A model generated the notes under the pieces. The model ran no database searches. It was given only the letters and a program-made list of their open reading frames with translations, and was not told the origin of the DNA. A stretch of DNA of 15,449 bases, taken from the NCBI GenBank assembly GCA_023386365.1, contig JAEWJX010000122.1, positions 1-15,449 on the forward strand. The letters run 5' to 3'. Position numbers and translations under genes: made by a program. How positions within the stretch are numbered: position 1 is the stretch's first letter; every line of letters begins with the position of its first letter. Below are positions 1 through 7,264 of the stretch, in pieces. This DNA comes from Actinomycetes bacterium (GTDB taxonomy: Bacteria; Actinomycetota; Actinomycetes; Actinomycetales; Microbacteriaceae).

Positions 1-52
1 GGGCGTTGGGCTGGGCGGGGCCGGAACCATCGTTGAGAGGAAGGACTGGCTC

Positions 53-721
53 GTGTCGGCCGTGATCGAGAACTTCGGGTTGTTCCTGGAGGGTTTCGCG
101 CGCACGCTCGCCCTGCTCGGCATCGCGGGCACCGGCGCACTCGTGCTGGGTGCTCTCGTGGCCGCGATGCGTGTCTCGCCCATCCCCCCGCTGCGGGGTG
201 TGGCCATCGTTTACACGGAGCTCTTCCGCAATACGCCCCTCACGCTGGTGTTGTTCGGTACCGCGTTCGTGCTCCCGTTCCTCGGTGTGCGTTTCCCGGG
301 TCTCGACGCGCAGGCGAGCTTCTTCGTGCTCGCGTGCATCGGTTTGACCGTCTACACGACGCCCTTCATCGCGGAGGCCATCCGCTCGGGTATCAACGGC
401 ATCCCCGTCGGTCAGGCGGAGGCGGCCCGCAGCATCGGTCTCGGGTTCGGCCAGACGCTCTGGTTCATCGTGCTGCCGCAGGCGGTGCGGATGGTGATCC
501 CGCCGATCATCAACGTGCTCATCGCCCTCACCAAGAACACTTCGGTCGCCGGCGGCTTCTTCGTGATCGAGCTCTTCGCCACGTCCCGCGCGGTCATCAA
601 TCTGCGGGGCGACGCGGTCATCGCGATCCTGCTCACGGTTGCGGCGTTCTACCTGGTGGTGACCGTGACGCTCGGACTCATCGCGTCGGCCGTCGAGAAG
701 CGAGTGGCGGTGCTGCGATGA
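53..721 (+). CDS. gluC: Polar amino acid (glutamate-type) ABC transporter permease, GluC-like
   Basis: This is one of two integral-membrane subunits that form the channel of an ATP-driven importer for glutamate or a related polar amino acid (HisMQ/GlnP family). The 222-residue protein is mostly hydrophobic. 'YTELFRNTPLTL' (residues 54-65) is a family hallmark. The cytoplasmic EAA loop that docks the ATPase spans about 121-151 (QAEAARSIGLGFG, then LPQAVRMVIPP). 'LIALTKNTSVA' (156-166) is also typical. The start is GTG; AGAGGAAGGA at 36-45 is a good ribosome binding site 8 bases upstream. The reading frame stays open to the window edge, so an upstream start cannot be formally excluded. The stop overlaps the next permease by 4 bp. 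The binding-protein and ATPase genes presumably lie upstream, outside the window. Glutamate as substrate is inferred from resemblance to Corynebacterium GluC. Confidence 0.9.
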   Translation: MSAVIENFGLFLEGFARTLALLGIAGTGALVLGALVAAMRVSPIPPLRGVAIVYTELFRNTPLTLVLFGTAFVLPFLGVRFPGLDAQASFFVLACIGLTVYTTPFIAEAIRSGINGIPVGQAEAARSIGLGFGQTLWFIVLPQAVRMVIPPIINVLIALTKNTSVAGGFFVIELFATSRAVINLRGDAVIAILLTVAAFYLVVTVTLGLIASAVEKRVAVLR

Positions 722-1632
722 GCAACGTGCTCTACGACGCGCCCGGCCCCCGCGCCCGTCGCCGGTCCCTCATCATCTCCGTCGTCGTCATCCTCGCGGT
801 CGCGGCCCTCGTCACCTGGCTCGTGATCCAGTTCGTCAGCCCGCGTGTGACATCGATCGGATCGACGCAGCCGCCCCTCAGCGATCCATCGCGGTGGGAC
901 ATCTTCAATGACCGCGCCGTATGGCGCGACATCCTGGGCGGCGTCGTCAACACGCTGAAGATGGCGGGAGCGGGAGCCGTCGGCGCGATCGTCATCGGCG
1001 TGCTCTTCTCCTTCCTGCGGACGGCGCGGACGGCGTGGATCCGCGTGCCGTCGACGGTCGTCCTCGAGTTCTTCCGCGGCATGCCGGTGCTGCTGATGAT
1101 GCTGTTCATCCTCCTGGTGTTCTCCACCGAGGCGTACTGGGCGGGGGCGTGGGCGCTCGCGGTGTACAACGGGGCGATCATCGGGGAGATCCTGCGTGCG
1201 GGGGTGGCTGCGCTTCCGCGCGGCCAGCGCGAGGCGGGACTCACCATCGGTCTCACCCCGCTGGCGACACGTTTCCTCATCGAGTTCCCTCAGGCCGTGC
1301 GTAACATGCTGCCGATCATCATCGCCCAGCTCGTCGTCCTCCTGAAGGACACCGCTCTCGCGTACGTGATCGCCTACGACGAACTGCTCGACACGATGCT
1401 GCGGGGGATGCGCGCCTACTACGGCGACCGCTACATGTTCTCGCTGTTCCTGGTCTGCCTCGTGATCTACCTGGCGATGAACCTGCTGCTCTCCACGATC
1501 GCGCGTCTCGTCGCACGTCGCGTGCGACCCGGAGCGGGGGCGGCCCGCATCCCGCGCCGGGGGAAGGTGTTCGACACAGCGCTCGCGACGGCGCAGTCCG
1601 AACCGAGCCGCCCGGACAGCGCACGAACCTGA
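718..1632 (+). CDS. gluD: Polar amino acid (glutamate-type) ABC transporter permease, GluD-like
   Basis: Second permease of the same importer, expected to pair with the preceding protein in the membrane. It has 304 residues. The N-terminus 'MSNVLYDAPGPRARR' closely resembles Corynebacterium GluD ('VLYDAPGPRGRR'), which supports a glutamate-type system. A first membrane segment lies at about 18-40, followed by an extracytoplasmic linker and the permease domain. The family motif 'VLEFFRGMPVLLMM' is at 115-128 and the EAA loop at about 171-199 (REAGLTIGLTPLA, then FPQAVRNMLP). The C-terminal 35 residues form a charged, Pro/Arg-rich cytoplasmic tail. The ATG overlaps the previous stop (ATGA), so translation is likely coupled. 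The longer open frame upstream is antisense-like junk in another frame of gluC. A short hairpin follows the stop, so this is probably the last gene of its operon. Confidence 0.9.
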   Translation: MSNVLYDAPGPRARRRSLIISVVVILAVAALVTWLVIQFVSPRVTSIGSTQPPLSDPSRWDIFNDRAVWRDILGGVVNTLKMAGAGAVGAIVIGVLFSFLRTARTAWIRVPSTVVLEFFRGMPVLLMMLFILLVFSTEAYWAGAWALAVYNGAIIGEILRAGVAALPRGQREAGLTIGLTPLATRFLIEFPQAVRNMLPIIIAQLVVLLKDTALAYVIAYDELLDTMLRGMRAYYGDRYMFSLFLVCLVIYLAMNLLLSTIARLVARRVRPGAGAARIPRRGKVFDTALATAQSEPSRPDSART

Positions 1633-1650
1633 GCGGAGGGCGCACTCCGC
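1633..1650 (+). terminator. Short GC hairpin after gluD
   Basis: GCGGAG (1633-1638) and CTCCGC (1645-1650) form a perfect 6-bp stem with a GGCGCA loop, starting on the base after the gluD TGA. There is no T-run, which is common for actinobacterial terminators. It lies immediately upstream of the pheS -10 box, so it would separate the transporter operon from pheST. The stem is short and efficiency is uncertain. Confidence 0.45.
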
Positions 1651-1655
1651 GCCGA

Positions 1656-1661
1656 TAGACT
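1656..1661 (+). promoter_or_regulatory. Predicted -10 box (TAGACT) for leaderless pheS
   Basis: TAGACT fits the actinobacterial TAnnnT -10 pattern and ends 8 bases before the pheS GTG. Transcription would therefore begin at or within a base or two of the start codon. No Shine-Dalgarno sequence is visible in front of pheS, which agrees with leaderless initiation. No convincing -35 box is seen. Confidence 0.5.
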
Positions 1662-1669
1662 CGATCCTC

Positions 1670-2710
1670 GTGTCGACCCCCAGCCCCATCACCGAGAGCG
1701 CGGTCGCTGACGCGACCGCTGCGGCGCTCGCCGCGATCGGCGAGGCGAGCGATTCGGCGAGCCTGAAGGCCGCCCGTTCTGCCCACGCCGGAGAGTCCTC
1801 GCCGCTCGCCCTGCTGAACGCCGCCATCCGCGATCTCCCCGGAGACCAGAAGGCCGCCGCCGGCAAGCTGGTCGGCCAGGCCCGCGCGCAGGTGAACCAG
1901 GCGCTCGCCGCCGCCGACGAGCGTGTGCTCGTCGCCGAGGAGCAGCAGCGCCTCGTGGCCGAGGCTGTGGATGTCACGGCGGTGCCGTTGCGCACCACCC
2001 GCGGAGCCCGGCATCCGCTCTCCCTCCTCATGGAGGAGATGAGCGACCTGTTCGTCGCCATGGGTTGGGAGATCGGCGAGGGTCCCGAGCTCGAGCACGA
2101 GTGGTTCAACTTCGACGCCCTCAACTTCGACGAAGACCACCCGGCCCGCGCCATGCAGGACACCTTCTTCGTCGAGCCGGCGGAGCGCCACCTGGTGATG
2201 CGCACCCACACCAGCCCGGTGCAGATCCGGTCGCTGCTGTCGCGTCCGCTTCCCGTGTACGTGGCCGCCGTCGGCCGCGTGTACCGCACCGACGAACTCG
2301 ATGCGACGCACACCCCCGTCTTCCACCAGATCGAGGGCATCGCCATCGACAAGGGCCTCACGATGGCGCACCTGCGCGGAACCCTCGAGCACCTGGCGCG
2401 CGCCATGTTCGGCGAGGGTGCGCAGATCCGCCTGCGCCCCAACTACTTCCCGTTCACCGAGCCGAGCGCCGAGATGGATGTCTGGCAGCCGAACGCCAAG
2501 GGCGGCGCGCGCTGGGTCGAGTGGGGCGGATGCGGCATGGTGAACCCGAACGTGTTGCGCTCCGCGGGCATCGACCCCGACGAGTACCAGGGCTTCGCTT
2601 TCGGCATGGGCATCGAGCGCACCCTGCAGTTCCGCAACGAGATGAACGACATGCGCGACATGGTCGAGGGCGATGTTCGCTTCTCGCAGCAGTTCGGGAT
2701 GGTGGTGTGA
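1670..2710 (+). CDS. pheS: Phenylalanyl-tRNA synthetase alpha subunit
   Basis: Catalytic subunit of the cytoplasmic (alpha-beta)2 enzyme that charges tRNA-Phe with phenylalanine using ATP. It is a class II synthetase of normal length (346 residues). Residues 1-100 form the Ala-rich N-terminal coiled-coil arm that contacts tRNA. The catalytic core begins at 'RGARHPLSLL' (111-120). 'RTHTSPVQIR' is at 178-187. Motif 2 is 'GRVYRTDELDATHTPVFHQ' (202-220), the phenylalanine-pocket segment 'FPFTEPSAEMD' is at 260-270, and motif 3 is 'GFAFGMGIER' (308-317). The start is GTG, chosen because it sits directly behind a TAGACT box and gives the usual N-terminus. It overlaps pheT by one base (TGATG), so the two subunits should be made in matched amounts. 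There is no room for a Phe-rich leader peptide in the 37-base gap upstream. Confidence 0.97.
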   Translation: MSTPSPITESAVADATAAALAAIGEASDSASLKAARSAHAGESSPLALLNAAIRDLPGDQKAAAGKLVGQARAQVNQALAAADERVLVAEEQQRLVAEAVDVTAVPLRTTRGARHPLSLLMEEMSDLFVAMGWEIGEGPELEHEWFNFDALNFDEDHPARAMQDTFFVEPAERHLVMRTHTSPVQIRSLLSRPLPVYVAAVGRVYRTDELDATHTPVFHQIEGIAIDKGLTMAHLRGTLEHLARAMFGEGAQIRLRPNYFPFTEPSAEMDVWQPNAKGGARWVEWGGCGMVNPNVLRSAGIDPDEYQGFAFGMGIERTLQFRNEMNDMRDMVEGDVRFSQQFGMVV

Positions 2711-5193
2711 TGCGCGTCCCGATCAGTTGGCTGGGCGAATGGGTCGACCTTCCGGAGGATGTGACTCTCGAGCACCTGCACGCGGCGCTCGTGAAGGTGG
2801 GGCTCGAGGAGGAGGACGTCCACGGGTCGCCGCTCACCGGGCCGATCGTCGTGGGTCAGGTGCTCTCGGTCGAGCCGGAGCCGCAGTCCAACGGCAAGAC
2901 CATCAACTGGTGCCAGGTGGATGTCGGGGAGTCCGAGCCGCGTGGCATCGTCTGCGGCGCCCACAACTTCTCGGCCGGCGACAAGGTCGTGGTCACCCTC
3001 CCGGGCGCCGTGCTGCCCGGGCCGTTCCCGATCGCCGCACGTAAGACCTACGGTCATGTCTCCGACGGCATGATCGCCTCCACCCGCGAGTTGGGTATGG
3101 GCGACGAGCACGACGGCATCCTGCGGCTCGCGGAGCTGGGGCTCGACCCGGCGCCCGGCACGGATGCGATCGCGTTGCTCGGGCTCGATGACGCCGCCGT
3201 CGAGGTGAACGTCACCCCGGATCGCGGCTACGCCTTCTCCATCCGCGGCATCGCCCGCGAGTACTCGCACTCCACGGGTGCCACCTTCCGCGACCCGGCG
3301 GCGGCGGTCACCCCCGTCCCGGCGAGCGGATACCCGCTCGTCGTGGGCGACTCCGCTCCGGTCCGCGGGCGCAACGGCTGCTCAGTGTTCTCGGTGCGCG
3401 TCGTGCGCGGCATCGACCCGACCCGCCCCACGCCCCCGTGGATGGTGTCGCGGCTGCGGCTCGCCGGCATCCGCTCGGTGTCGCTCACGGTCGACATCTC
3501 CAACTACGTGATGCTCGAACTCGGCGCGCCCAACCACGCCTACGACCTCGCGAAGGTCGACGCGGGCGGGCTGATCGTGCGCCGCGCGGTGGCGGGCGAG
3601 ACGCTCGAGACCCTCGACGGCAAGCTGCGCACGCTCGATCCCGCCGACCTGCTCGTCGCCGACGCGGTGCGCCCGCTCGGCCTCGCGGGCGTCATGGGCG
3701 GCGCGTACAGCGAGATCTCCGACACCACCACCGACGTGCTCATCGAGGCGGCCATCTGGGATCCGGTGACGATCGCGCGCACCGTCCGCCGGCACAAGCT
3801 GCCGAGCGAGGCGGCGAAGCGTTACGAGCGCGGCGTCGACCCGAAGATGTCGGCCGCCTCTGTGACGCGCGTCGCCGAGCTGCTGGTGGAGCTCGCCGGG
3901 GGCACCCTCGACGAGCTGGGCGCGAACTTCGACGAGTCCGTGCCGCTCGCACCCATCCGGCTTCCCCTCGACCGTGCCGCATCCGTGATCGGTGTCGAGT
4001 ACACCCGCGACGAGGTCGTGGGCACGCTCGAGCTGATCGGTGCCGAGGTCGTCGTCGACGGCGACGTCGCCACGGTGACGCCCCCCGGTTGGCGCCCCGA
4101 CCTGGTCGACGACGTGTCGCTCGTCGAAGAGGTGGCCCGCATCACCGGATACGACCGCATCCCGGCCGAACTTCCGATCGCTCCCGCGGGGCGCGGCCTC
4201 ACCCACTCGCAGGCGGCCCGCCGTCGGGTGGCGCAGACTCTCGCCGCCTCCGGGTCGACCGAGGTACTCGCGTACCCGTTCGTGTCGGATGCGGTGGCCG
4301 AGCGTTTCGAGCCCGGCGCGCCGTCGGTGCGGTTGCAGAACGCGCTCGACGCGAACGTGTCGCTGCTGCGCCGCACCCTGCTGCCGGGCCTTGTCGAGAT
4401 CGCGCACCGCAACCTCGCGCGCGGCCTCACCGATCTCGCGCTCTTCGAGCTGGGAACGGTGTTCCGCCCCGACGCGGGTGTCACCTACGGCACCGATTTC
4501 ATCCCGCTGGGTGCCGAACGCCCCGGTGACGACACCCTCGAGCGTCTTGGCGCCGGCATCCCGCCGCAGTCGCGTCGCGTCGCCGGTGTCTTCCTCGGTG
4601 ATGTCTCGCCCAAGCAGCCCGGTGCCGCCGCTGTGCCCGCGGGACTCGCCGACGCGCTCGATGCGGTGCAGCACGTCGCGCTCGCGGTCGGTGTCGACAT
4701 CCGCCCGGTGCAGGGCGCGCATCCGGCGTTCCACCCGGGGCGCACGGCCGAGTTGCGCGCGGGGGAAACCGTCGTCGGTGTCGCTGGCGAACTGCTCCCG
4801 TCGTTGGCCCAGGAGTCCGACCTGCCGCGCGTGGTCGCCGCCTTCGAGCTCGATCTCGATGTGCTGATCGAGCTCGGCGACCGGGACCGTGCGGCGACCC
4901 CGATCGGCACGCTCCCGGCTGCGACGCAGGACCTCTCGCTCGTGGTCGATGCGACCGTCCCCGCCGGCGAGGTGCGCGATGCACTGCTGTCGGGCGCGGG
5001 CGACCTGCTGGAAAGCATCCGGCTCGTCGACGACTACCGCGGCCAGGGGGTGCCTGACGGCGCCAAGTCGCTGACGTTCGCCTTGCGTTTCCGTGCGTCG
5101 GATCGCACCCTCACGGCCGCCGAAGCCACGGAGGCGAAGCTGGCGGGCCTCGCGGTCGCCGCCGAGCGGTTCGGCGCCACCCTGCGCGAGTAG
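2710..5193 (+). CDS. pheT: Phenylalanyl-tRNA synthetase beta subunit
   Basis: Structural, tRNA-binding and editing subunit that partners PheS. It has 827 residues, normal for the long bacterial form. In order: N-terminal 'MRVPISWLGEWVDLP'; an EMAP/OB-like tRNA-binding domain at about 39-150 (including 'GIVCGAHNFSAGDKVVV' and 'SDGMIAS'); the B3/B4 editing domain at roughly 220-390 ('SRLRLAGIRSVSLTVDISNY', 'GLAGVMGGAYSEI'); the B5 domain at about 415-490 ('PPGWRPDLVDDVSLVEEVAR'); a core-like region resembling an inactive class II domain; and the anticodon-binding FDX-ACB domain at about 735-827 ('LPAATQDLSLVVDATVPAGE', 'DDYRGQGVPDGAKSLTFAL'). The ATG shares one base with the pheS stop. The TAG stop is also the first three bases of a terminator-like inverted repeat. 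Confidence 0.97.
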   Translation: MRVPISWLGEWVDLPEDVTLEHLHAALVKVGLEEEDVHGSPLTGPIVVGQVLSVEPEPQSNGKTINWCQVDVGESEPRGIVCGAHNFSAGDKVVVTLPGAVLPGPFPIAARKTYGHVSDGMIASTRELGMGDEHDGILRLAELGLDPAPGTDAIALLGLDDAAVEVNVTPDRGYAFSIRGIAREYSHSTGATFRDPAAAVTPVPASGYPLVVGDSAPVRGRNGCSVFSVRVVRGIDPTRPTPPWMVSRLRLAGIRSVSLTVDISNYVMLELGAPNHAYDLAKVDAGGLIVRRAVAGETLETLDGKLRTLDPADLLVADAVRPLGLAGVMGGAYSEISDTTTDVLIEAAIWDPVTIARTVRRHKLPSEAAKRYERGVDPKMSAASVTRVAELLVELAGGTLDELGANFDESVPLAPIRLPLDRAASVIGVEYTRDEVVGTLELIGAEVVVDGDVATVTPPGWRPDLVDDVSLVEEVARITGYDRIPAELPIAPAGRGLTHSQAARRRVAQTLAASGSTEVLAYPFVSDAVAERFEPGAPSVRLQNALDANVSLLRRTLLPGLVEIAHRNLARGLTDLALFELGTVFRPDAGVTYGTDFIPLGAERPGDDTLERLGAGIPPQSRRVAGVFLGDVSPKQPGAAAVPAGLADALDAVQHVALAVGVDIRPVQGAHPAFHPGRTAELRAGETVVGVAGELLPSLAQESDLPRVVAAFELDLDVLIELGDRDRAATPIGTLPAATQDLSLVVDATVPAGEVRDALLSGAGDLLESIRLVDDYRGQGVPDGAKSLTFALRFRASDRTLTAAEATEAKLAGLAVAAERFGATLRE

Positions 5194-5222
5194 GGGGCGG
5201 CGCTACCGCGAGCCGCCCCCTA
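5191..5222. terminator. Bidirectional terminator hairpin between pheT and the DUF937 gene
   Basis: TAGGGGGCGGC (5191-5201) and GCCGCCCCCTA (5212-5222) are a perfect 11-bp inverted repeat around a 10-base loop. The first arm starts with the TAG stop of pheT. The stop of the converging minus-strand gene lies in the loop, and that gene's last codons (GGGSR) lie in the second arm and loop. No T-run follows on either side. The symmetric form and the position suit termination of both transcripts. Confidence 0.75.
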
Positions 5223-5688
5223 GCAGCCCGCCGAGCATCCCACCCAGCAGGTCGCCCAGTCCGCCCTGCCCGCCGGACGACGACTTCTGCCCGAAGAACT
5301 TGTCGGCGACCCACGCCAGTACGATCGGTGCGACGATCGGCAGCACCTTCTGGATGAGGTCGCCCGTTACGGCGGCCCGCGGTGAGGCGTCGGCGAGCGT
5401 GGCGGCCACCTGGTCGGTGTTCGATCCGAACACGTGGCCGACGATCTTCGCGCCGTCGGTCGTGTCGACCTCGTCAACGCTCCGCAGGCGCGGGCGGTCC
5501 GAGTGGCCCGCGAGGGCCTTCTCGAGCGAAGCCGCTCCGGCCGGGTCGTGGGCGTTCGCCTCGAGCCCACCCACCAGGCCGGGGAGCACCTTCCGCACGG
5601 CATCCGAGGCGGTGTCCTCATCCACGCCCAGCGTGCGCGCGATGTCCGCGACGGGGATCCGTTCGAGCAGTTCGTCGTAGTCGGTCAT
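5203..5688 (-). CDS. DUF937 family protein of unknown function
   Basis: A 161-residue soluble protein that I assign to the DUF937 (YidB-like) family, whose biochemical role is not established. The N-terminal half is helical and typical of the family: 'DELLERIPVADIARTLGVDE' (4-23), then 'VLPGLVGGLEANAHDP' (34-49) and 'LEKALAGHSD' (55-64). A second block, 'GAKIVGHVFGSNTDQVAATL' (79-98) and 'LIQKVLPIVAPIVLAWVADK' (111-130), follows. The tail from about 139 is Gly/Leu-rich (GGLGDLLGGMLGGLLGGGSR). I chose the ATG at 5688 because GGGAGAGGA lies 7 bases upstream and the family begins 'DELL' near the start. An in-frame ATG at 5718, with GGAGG 8 bases upstream, would add 10 residues and is a real alternative. 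The gene is divergent from the DUF2252 gene and convergent with pheT. Confidence 0.8.
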   Translation of the reverse strand: MTDYDELLERIPVADIARTLGVDEDTASDAVRKVLPGLVGGLEANAHDPAGAASLEKALAGHSDRPRLRSVDEVDTTDGAKIVGHVFGSNTDQVAATLADASPRAAVTGDLIQKVLPIVAPIVLAWVADKFFGQKSSSGGQGGLGDLLGGMLGGLLGGGSR

Positions 5689-5739
5689 GGGCCGGTCCTC
5701 TCCCTCGAGTCGCTTCATCCATGGTGCCTCCGCGGGTAC

Positions 5740-5745
5740 TAGATT
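5740..5745 (+). promoter_or_regulatory. Predicted -10 box (TAGATT) for the DUF2252 gene
   Basis: TAGATT lies 26 bases before the DUF2252 ATG. Transcription from about 5752 would give a short leader that includes the GGGAGGA ribosome binding site at 5761-5767, 4 bases from the ATG. On the other strand the same bases read TAGTAC (5741 to 5736), a weak candidate for the divergent DUF937 promoter, so the two promoters may overlap. Confidence 0.4.
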
Positions 5746-5771
5746 CACCAGCATCAGCACGGGAGGACCCC

Positions 5772-7157
5772 ATGGAACTCACACAGCTCCACGATCTCGA
5801 CATGCACGACGCGCCGGCGCTTCGTGAGGCGGGGCGTGCGCGCCGTGCCGAGGTGCCGCGGTCGTCGCACGCCGAGTTCCACCCGGCGAGTTCACGGGAT
5901 CCGCTCGGCATCATCGAGGCGCAGAACGCGGGGCGCCTTCAGGAGCTACTGGGGCTGCGCACCGAACGGATGCGGCACAGCCCGTTCGCGTTCTACCGCG
6001 GCACCGCCGCGATCCAGGCGGCCGACCTCGGGCCCGAGACCGCCACCGGCGCCCGCGTGGTGATCAGTGGCGACGCCCACATCTCGAACTTCGGCTTCTA
6101 TCGGTCGCCCCAGCGCACGCTCGTGTTCGACATGAACGACTTCGACGAGGCGGCGGTGGCGCCGTGGGAGTGGGATGTGAAGCGTCTGATCGCGAGCGTC
6201 GTGGTGGCGGCGCGGGCGCGGGGTGTCTCGGATGCGGTCGCGGAGGCGATGGCGGCCGACGCGGCGGCGACCTACCGTGACGGCATCCGTCAGTTCGACG
6301 CCATGCCGGCGACCGAGCGTTTCTACCGGCGCGTCGACCTGGACGACGATCGAGCGCAGGTTCCGCCGAGTCTGGTCGAGGTGGTTCGTGATGCGCGGAG
6401 GGCGGCGAAGAAGCGCACGTCGTCGCGGGTCGTCGACCGGGTGACCGAGTTCGATGCCGACGGCGTGCGGAGGTTCATCGAGGCGCCGCCCGTGATGACC
6501 CATGTGCTGCAGGAGCAGCGCGACGCGGTGGGTCGCCTCTTCGAGGAGTACCTGCTGACGACGCGCGCCGACGTCGCCCTGCTGTTCTCGCACTACCGCA
6601 TCGACGACATCGTGCGACGCGTGGTGGGCGTGGGCAGCGTCGGCACCCGGTGCTACGTGCTGGTGCTCTCGGGGCCGGATGGCGAGCCGCTCGTCATGCA
6701 GGTGAAGGAGGCGGGGGCGGCGGTCGCGAACAGCCACGGCGGGATGCCGGGAACCGATCTTCCGGGAATGCGCGAGGAGCGCTCGCTCGCCGAACCCGGC
6801 TACCGCGTCGTCAGCGGGCAGCGCATCCTGCAGGCGGTCTCCGATCCGTTCCTCGGTTACCTCGAGAACAACGGTCGCGCCTTCTACGTTCGTCAATTCC
6901 GTGACGGCAACTCCTCGGTGGAGGTCGAGTCGCTCGCCGAGGACGGCTTCCGCTGGTATGCACGCGTGTGCGGCTGGGTGCTGGCGCGCGGTCACGCGCA
7001 GAGCCCTGCGTTGCCGTTCATCGCCGGGTACCTCGGCCAGAGCGATGCGTTCGATCGCGCCGTCGCCCGCTGGGGGGTCGCGTACGCCGACCAGGCGGAG
7101 GCGGATCACGCGGCCTTCGACCAGGCCGCCCGCGACGGCAGGTTCCCGACCGACTGA
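5772..7157 (+). CDS. DUF2252 family protein of unknown function
   Basis: A 461-residue cytoplasmic protein of the DUF2252 family, common in actinobacteria and without an established function. The conserved blocks are present: 'PFAFYRG' (71-77), 'GDAHISNFG' (100-108), 'DMNDFDEA' (120-127) with 'WEWDVKRL' (132-139), 'DDIVRRVVGVGSVGTRCY' (278-295), 'MQVKEA' (309-314), 'RVVSGQRILQAVSDPFLG' (345-362), 'YVRQFRD' (372-378) and 'ARGHAQS' (405-411). The GDxH..N and NDFD motifs and the conserved Lys recall nucleotide-dependent phosphotransferase folds, but that is only a resemblance. The ATG at 5772 has a strong GGGAGGA site upstream; the much longer open frame before it crosses the divergent gene and is not coding. 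It stops 23 bases before the arg leader ORF, so the leader's promoter lies at its 3' end. Confidence 0.88.
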   Translation: MELTQLHDLDMHDAPALREAGRARRAEVPRSSHAEFHPASSRDPLGIIEAQNAGRLQELLGLRTERMRHSPFAFYRGTAAIQAADLGPETATGARVVISGDAHISNFGFYRSPQRTLVFDMNDFDEAAVAPWEWDVKRLIASVVVAARARGVSDAVAEAMAADAAATYRDGIRQFDAMPATERFYRRVDLDDDRAQVPPSLVEVVRDARRAAKKRTSSRVVDRVTEFDADGVRRFIEAPPVMTHVLQEQRDAVGRLFEEYLLTTRADVALLFSHYRIDDIVRRVVGVGSVGTRCYVLVLSGPDGEPLVMQVKEAGAAVANSHGGMPGTDLPGMREERSLAEPGYRVVSGQRILQAVSDPFLGYLENNGRAFYVRQFRDGNSSVEVESLAEDGFRWYARVCGWVLARGHAQSPALPFIAGYLGQSDAFDRAVARWGVAYADQAEADHAAFDQAARDGRFPTD

Positions 7158-7167
7158 GCGATTCTGC

Positions 7168-7173
7168 TAGCCT
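7168..7173 (+). promoter_or_regulatory. Predicted -10 box (TAGCCT) for the argC leader transcript
   Basis: TAGCCT ends 7 bases before the ATG of the small leader ORF. This places the transcription start on or next to that A, the same geometry as the other leaderless starts in the window. TTCCCGAC at 7143-7150, inside the last codons of the DUF2252 gene, is at the right distance for a -35 element but matches poorly. Confidence 0.5.
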
Positions 7174-7180
7174 CGTCCGC

Positions 7181-7264
7181 ATGGGTCAGCGGGTCACGTT
7201 CGAGAGCGCAGCGCTCCGTCGTGTCCGCCGCGTGCGCCGAATCTCGGCGACGTCGCGCCGCTGA
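7181..7264 (+). CDS. Arginine-rich leader peptide upstream of argC (27 aa)
   Basis: A short ORF of 27 codons, ATG to TGA, directly behind a TAGCCT box and so predicted to be translated from a leaderless transcript. Nine of 27 residues are arginine. The middle reads 'LRRVRRVRRI' (12-21), encoded by CGT CGT, CGC CGC and CGC CGA, and the last two sense codons are CGC CGC before the stop. It ends 68 bases before argC. The placement fits a regulatory leader whose translation reports Arg-tRNA supply to the arginine operon; the product itself probably has no function. Caution: Arg-rich reading frames arise by chance in such GC-rich DNA, and many antisense frames here are equally Arg-rich. The support is the combination of promoter spacing, length, paired Arg codons, overlap with a strong stem and location before argC. 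Confidence 0.6.
   Translation: MGQRVTFESAALRRVRRVRRISATSRR

Noticed and set aside
1..52. Possible C-terminus of an upstream gene
   Set aside because: Frame 1 stops at 34-36 and frame 3 runs a little further, but neither 11-18 residue piece looks like the end of a binding protein or ATPase, so no partial gene is called.
649..2442. Long minus-strand open frames opposite gluD and pheS (597 and 357 codons)
   Set aside because: They are antisense to clearly conserved genes, are rich in Arg/Ser/His/Gly without domain motifs, and result from the near absence of stops in high-GC DNA.
3382..4734. 450-codon minus-strand frame opposite pheT
   Set aside because: Antisense to conserved PheT domains; the composition (Arg, His, Asp, Gly) is typical of a shadow frame.
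5434..5742. 102-codon plus-strand frame across the DUF937 gene
   Set aside because: Antisense to a protein with recognisable family blocks; no ribosome binding site and no conserved motif.
7201..7220. Small inverted repeat GAGC/GCTC inside the leader ORF
   Set aside because: Only 4 bp with a 5-base loop; expected by chance at this GC content.
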